Shown in pieces: positions 14,502 through 16,006 of a stretch of 16,006 nucleotides of DNA. Numbering within the stretch: position 1 is the stretch's first letter; each line of letters begins with the position of its first letter. Under the pieces are notes generated by a model. That model searched no databases, was not told where the DNA came from, and worked only from the letters and a program-made list of their open reading frames with translations. This stretch comes from Thermoflexales bacterium (GTDB lineage Bacteria; Chloroflexota; Anaerolineae; B4-G1; SLSP01). Made by a program: the position numbers and the translations under genes. The DNA is taken from assembly GCA_015486785.1 (NCBI GenBank), contig WFQZ01000293.1, forward strand, positions 1-16,006, written 5' to 3'.

Positions 14502-14532
14502 CGCACTTCCATAGATAAAGATTGCTGCTTTG

Positions 14533-15651
14533 TCACTTATGTTTTCTTGCACGCTCCAAGATTGCTTCTTGCGCTCTCTCAATGAGCCTTAGAGCTGCAG
14601 GATGGTTAGGTGAAAGGGCAAGAACTTTGTTCATATATTCAATGACACCTTTGTAATCACCCAAATGCCAGGTGGATTCTGCTATACCAATCAAAGCGTT
14701 AATTGCGTTTTCAATGCGAATTTCCCGTTCCACTTTGGATAAGCAAAGCCTAAGATAAGACTCGTATTCAGGATTTGTAGGTTCTCGTTTCCAGAGTGCT
14801 GCCCAATAAGCCGTTGCTTTGGGATACTCTCTATTATCAATTAGTAATCGTCCCTTGTCATATAAAGAGAGAGCATCAAGAGTGGATGCTTCTTGTTCCC
14901 ATTGCGAAAATTCAGTGACTTGATATCGGTGGACACGGTCGCTGCCGTATTGTGAGTAGAAGCCATGCCGCAACCATTCAAGACCTTCTTTTATCCAATT
15001 TACATCGTCTGTAGCAGGAGTCTCGTTATACCAATTAAAATGTTGGTAATGTTGAGAGTCAAGCAGAAACAATTCGCGAGGGTCGACTCCCGATTTGTAC
15101 AGCAATTCGGGAATTGTGTCCTCAGGGATTCCTTCAAGCATTAGAGCAACTTTACCTTGCTCAAATGCTTCCTGAATTGAACGCCCAAATCCAATTGCTC
15201 TGTAAAAAGAAGCAGCAAAGGTAATAGCGGCCTGGTCACCAATCACAGCATTCATTCCAACGGTGCAATCTACGTGTTCTATAATGGCCTCTGCTTGCAC
15301 TCTCGAGTGGCAAGTATTAAGGATGACAACCCGCACGTTGTCTTTCAAGGTTTTGAAAAGTGCTCCAAGTGCCGCTGCGCCAACAGATTTGGGCTTACCA
15401 TTGCTGTCAAGTAGTATTATTTCCCCTTTTGAACTGCCGTGACTGCTGAAATGCACAATCTGAGGCTTGTACTCATTGAGAGATTGAAGTAGGTCGTCGG
15501 GGCGTACTGCCCAAACTGATTTGATGTTCATCAAATCCCGTTGTGCCGAAGCCCGCACTTTTTGAGTAATCGCGCGGATTTCTTCATCCAGTTTCAGAGG
15601 GGTAGTACCAGTTGGATTAGCCGCAAAGAATAGTACTTTGATTGGTTTCAT
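14533..15651 (-). CDS. CHAT-domain caspase-like protease with TPR-like C-terminus
   Basis: 372 residues, cytosolic. The N-terminal CHAT domain (about 1-195) begins KVLFFAANPTGTTPLKLDEEIRAI and carries the catalytic dyad: His71 in VHFSSHG and Cys114 in VILNTCHS (the usual form is NACYS). GMNAVIGDQAAITFAASFYRAIG is also a family mark. The C-terminal part is helical with TPR-like repeats (ALSLYDKGRLLIDNREYPKA; LGDYKGVIEYMNKVLALSPNHPAAL), usually protein-binding. Family knowledge: such proteases act in conflict or programmed-death pathways when paired with a sensor; no sensor gene is visible here. The start at 15651 is chosen for AAGGAGAG upstream; a longer frame to 15738 would encode a repeated Pro/Cys peptide from the tandem duplication. 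The gene is much more AT-rich than its neighbours, so likely transferred. Confidence 0.88.
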   Translation of the reverse strand: MKPIKVLFFAANPTGTTPLKLDEEIRAITQKVRASAQRDLMNIKSVWAVRPDDLLQSLNEYKPQIVHFSSHGSSKGEIILLDSNGKPKSVGAAALGALFKTLKDNVRVVILNTCHSRVQAEAIIEHVDCTVGMNAVIGDQAAITFAASFYRAIGFGRSIQEAFEQGKVALMLEGIPEDTIPELLYKSGVDPRELFLLDSQHYQHFNWYNETPATDDVNWIKEGLEWLRHGFYSQYGSDRVHRYQVTEFSQWEQEASTLDALSLYDKGRLLIDNREYPKATAYWAALWKREPTNPEYESYLRLCLSKVEREIRIENAINALIGIAESTWHLGDYKGVIEYMNKVLALSPNHPAALRLIERAQEAILERARKHK

Positions 15652-15677
15652 AATGGTTTGCTCTCCTTGCCCTCCGC

Positions 15678-15719
15678 AACAAGTGGGAAGCGGGCTAAAA
15701 CAAGTGGGAAGCGGGCTAA
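15678..15719. repeat. Perfect tandem duplication of a 21-base unit
   Basis: 15678-15698 and 15699-15719 are identical with no spacer; each contains AAGTGGGAAGCGGGCTAA on the + strand. It lies 26 bases upstream of the CHAT start, between any upstream promoter and the Shine-Dalgarno sequence, so it could be a paired operator or a recent slippage event. Confidence 0.85.
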
Positions 15720-15782
15720 CAGCCAGGATCCCAACCACCGCTCCATCTATATAAACCTACTCCGCTATGACTCCTGTAGAAA

Positions 15783-15838
15783 GCTCAACCCTCACAAGCC
15801 ACCACAATGGGGCGGCCGGCTGTAACGACAGGTTAGCC
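15783..15838. other. 56-base attC-like imperfect dyad
   Basis: Minus-strand reading: GGCTAAC (one mismatch to RYYYAAC), then TTACAGCC paired with GGCT-T-GTGA (8 pairs including one G-U, one bulged T), ending in GTTGAGC (fits GTTRRRY). It lies 32 bases after the stop of the leftward ORF at the window end. The length matches short attC sites. Against it: the bulge is in the arm opposite to the canonical one and the spacers are uneven, so the orientation is ambiguous. Confidence 0.3.
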
Positions 15839-15870
15839 GTCAGTCCCCATCAACGACAGTCCATATAGCA

Positions 15871-16005
15871 CTACGATTGAGTTATTGCCCTCTGGACAAG
15901 TTCCGTCACAGTGGAAGATTCAATTTCCTGTTGCCAGAGCTGTTGATATCCCTGAGCGAAACAGCTTACTGGGAAGCAGTACAACTGCTGTCCATCCGCT
16001 CTCAC
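15871..16005 (-). CDS. C-terminal fragment of an unidentified leftward ORF
   Basis: 44 codons read open from the window edge to a TAG at 15871-15873, ending ELVQRAITQS. The residue mix (Gln-rich, amphipathic: QGYQQLWQQEIESSTVTELV) looks like a real protein tail, it has the same direction and AT-richer composition as the CHAT gene, and a stop falls just before the attC-like dyad. I do not recognise the family. An open frame also exists on the + strand here (from about 15838 to the end, without a start codon), so the call is uncertain. Confidence 0.35.
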   Translation of the reverse strand: MRADGQQLYCFPVSCFAQGYQQLWQQEIESSTVTELVQRAITQS

Positions 16006-16006
16006 C

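Larger units (their letters stand above)
14161..14532. other. 372-base gap with no convincing gene
   Basis: Short overlapping frames exist on both strands but are Arg/Ser/Pro/Cys-rich, lack Shine-Dalgarno sequences and look spurious. The gap holds a strong hairpin (14199-14240), a copy of the dispersed CT-rich repeat (14223-14249), a small palindrome GAAGCGCTTC (14411-14420) and an attC-like half site next to the CHAT gene end (14477-14501). Base composition changes from GC-rich to AT-rich at about 14,510. Confidence 0.6.
15652..15870 (-). other. Non-coding leader region of the CHAT gene
   Basis: Contains the CHAT Shine-Dalgarno sequence, a perfect 21-base tandem repeat, a possible but weak -10 (TATATA, 15748-15753) without a good -35, and a 56-base imperfect dyad at 15783-15838. 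No ORF is convincing. Confidence 0.5.

Noticed and set aside
14315..14536. 73-residue ORF starting with GTG that overlaps the CHAT stop codon
   Set aside because: No Shine-Dalgarno sequence, Arg-rich improbable sequence, and it runs across the composition boundary and the attC-like half site.
11750..15651. Patatin, kinase and CHAT protease as one defence operon
   Set aside because: The CHAT gene is on the opposite strand, separated by 372 bases including a hairpin, and has a different base composition.
15652..15738. 29-residue N-terminal extension of the CHAT protein
   Set aside because: It encodes a duplicated Pro/Cys peptide from the tandem repeat, whereas the Met at 15651 has AAGGAGAG and begins at the domain boundary.
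15714..15838. 125-base inverted pair GGCTAAC/GTTAGCC as a long attC
   Set aside because: The complementarity covers only 7 bases plus AGCC beyond a 10-base gap; the shorter 15783-15838 dyad explains the left-hand motif better.

Overview
This is a GC-rich bacterial window, most plausibly from a member of the Chloroflexota (Anaerolineae-like). That assignment is an inference from gene content: tandem clan GH-A glycosidases, a DUF6062-like Cys/His protein, DUF456 and DUF2270 membrane proteins, and a GT39-like mannosyltransferase with a C-terminal beta domain. There is no marker gene such as rRNA to settle it. Most genes are metabolic or housekeeping, with short intergenic gaps.

Layout. Positions 1-3651 (+) read as one transcription unit: the 3' part of a secreted-type glycosidase-like gene, a second paralogue one base downstream, and a type I glutamine synthetase (glnA) 11 bases later. 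A convergent Cys/His protein gene (3646-4338, -) overlaps the end of glnA by 6 bases. A divergent promoter region (4339-4479) then leads to an MBL/beta-CASP ribonuclease (4480-5877, +) and a family I inorganic pyrophosphatase (5961-6500, +). Positions 6501-6761 hold a dense run of hairpins and three 22-base repeats in front of two small paralogous helical proteins. A DUF456 membrane protein (-) and a DUF2270-DUF2179 fusion (+) are divergent with only 28 bases between starts. An Er-VIT1/MbfA-like iron protein (8789-9661, -) and a GT39-like glycosyltransferase (9799-11640, +) share a 137-base divergent promoter region. A patatin-like lipase (11750-12916) and a cytosolic cyclic-nucleotide-domain histidine kinase (12913-14160) are translationally coupled by a 4-base overlap.

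From about 14,510 to the window end the base composition becomes clearly more AT-rich. This stretch holds a CHAT-domain caspase-like protease with a TPR-like C-terminus (14533-15651, -), a perfect 21-base tandem duplication in its leader, attC-like dyads on both sides, and the tail of another leftward ORF. It looks horizontally acquired, possibly as an integron-type cassette, but no integrase is visible and the attC case is incomplete.

The most interesting items are the hairpin/repeat cluster at 6591-6714, the coupled patatin and cNMP-sensing kinase pair, the CHAT island with its flanks, the palindrome inside the MBL-gene promoter, the DUF2270-DUF2179 fusion, and a glutamine synthetase with Phe at the adenylylation-site position.
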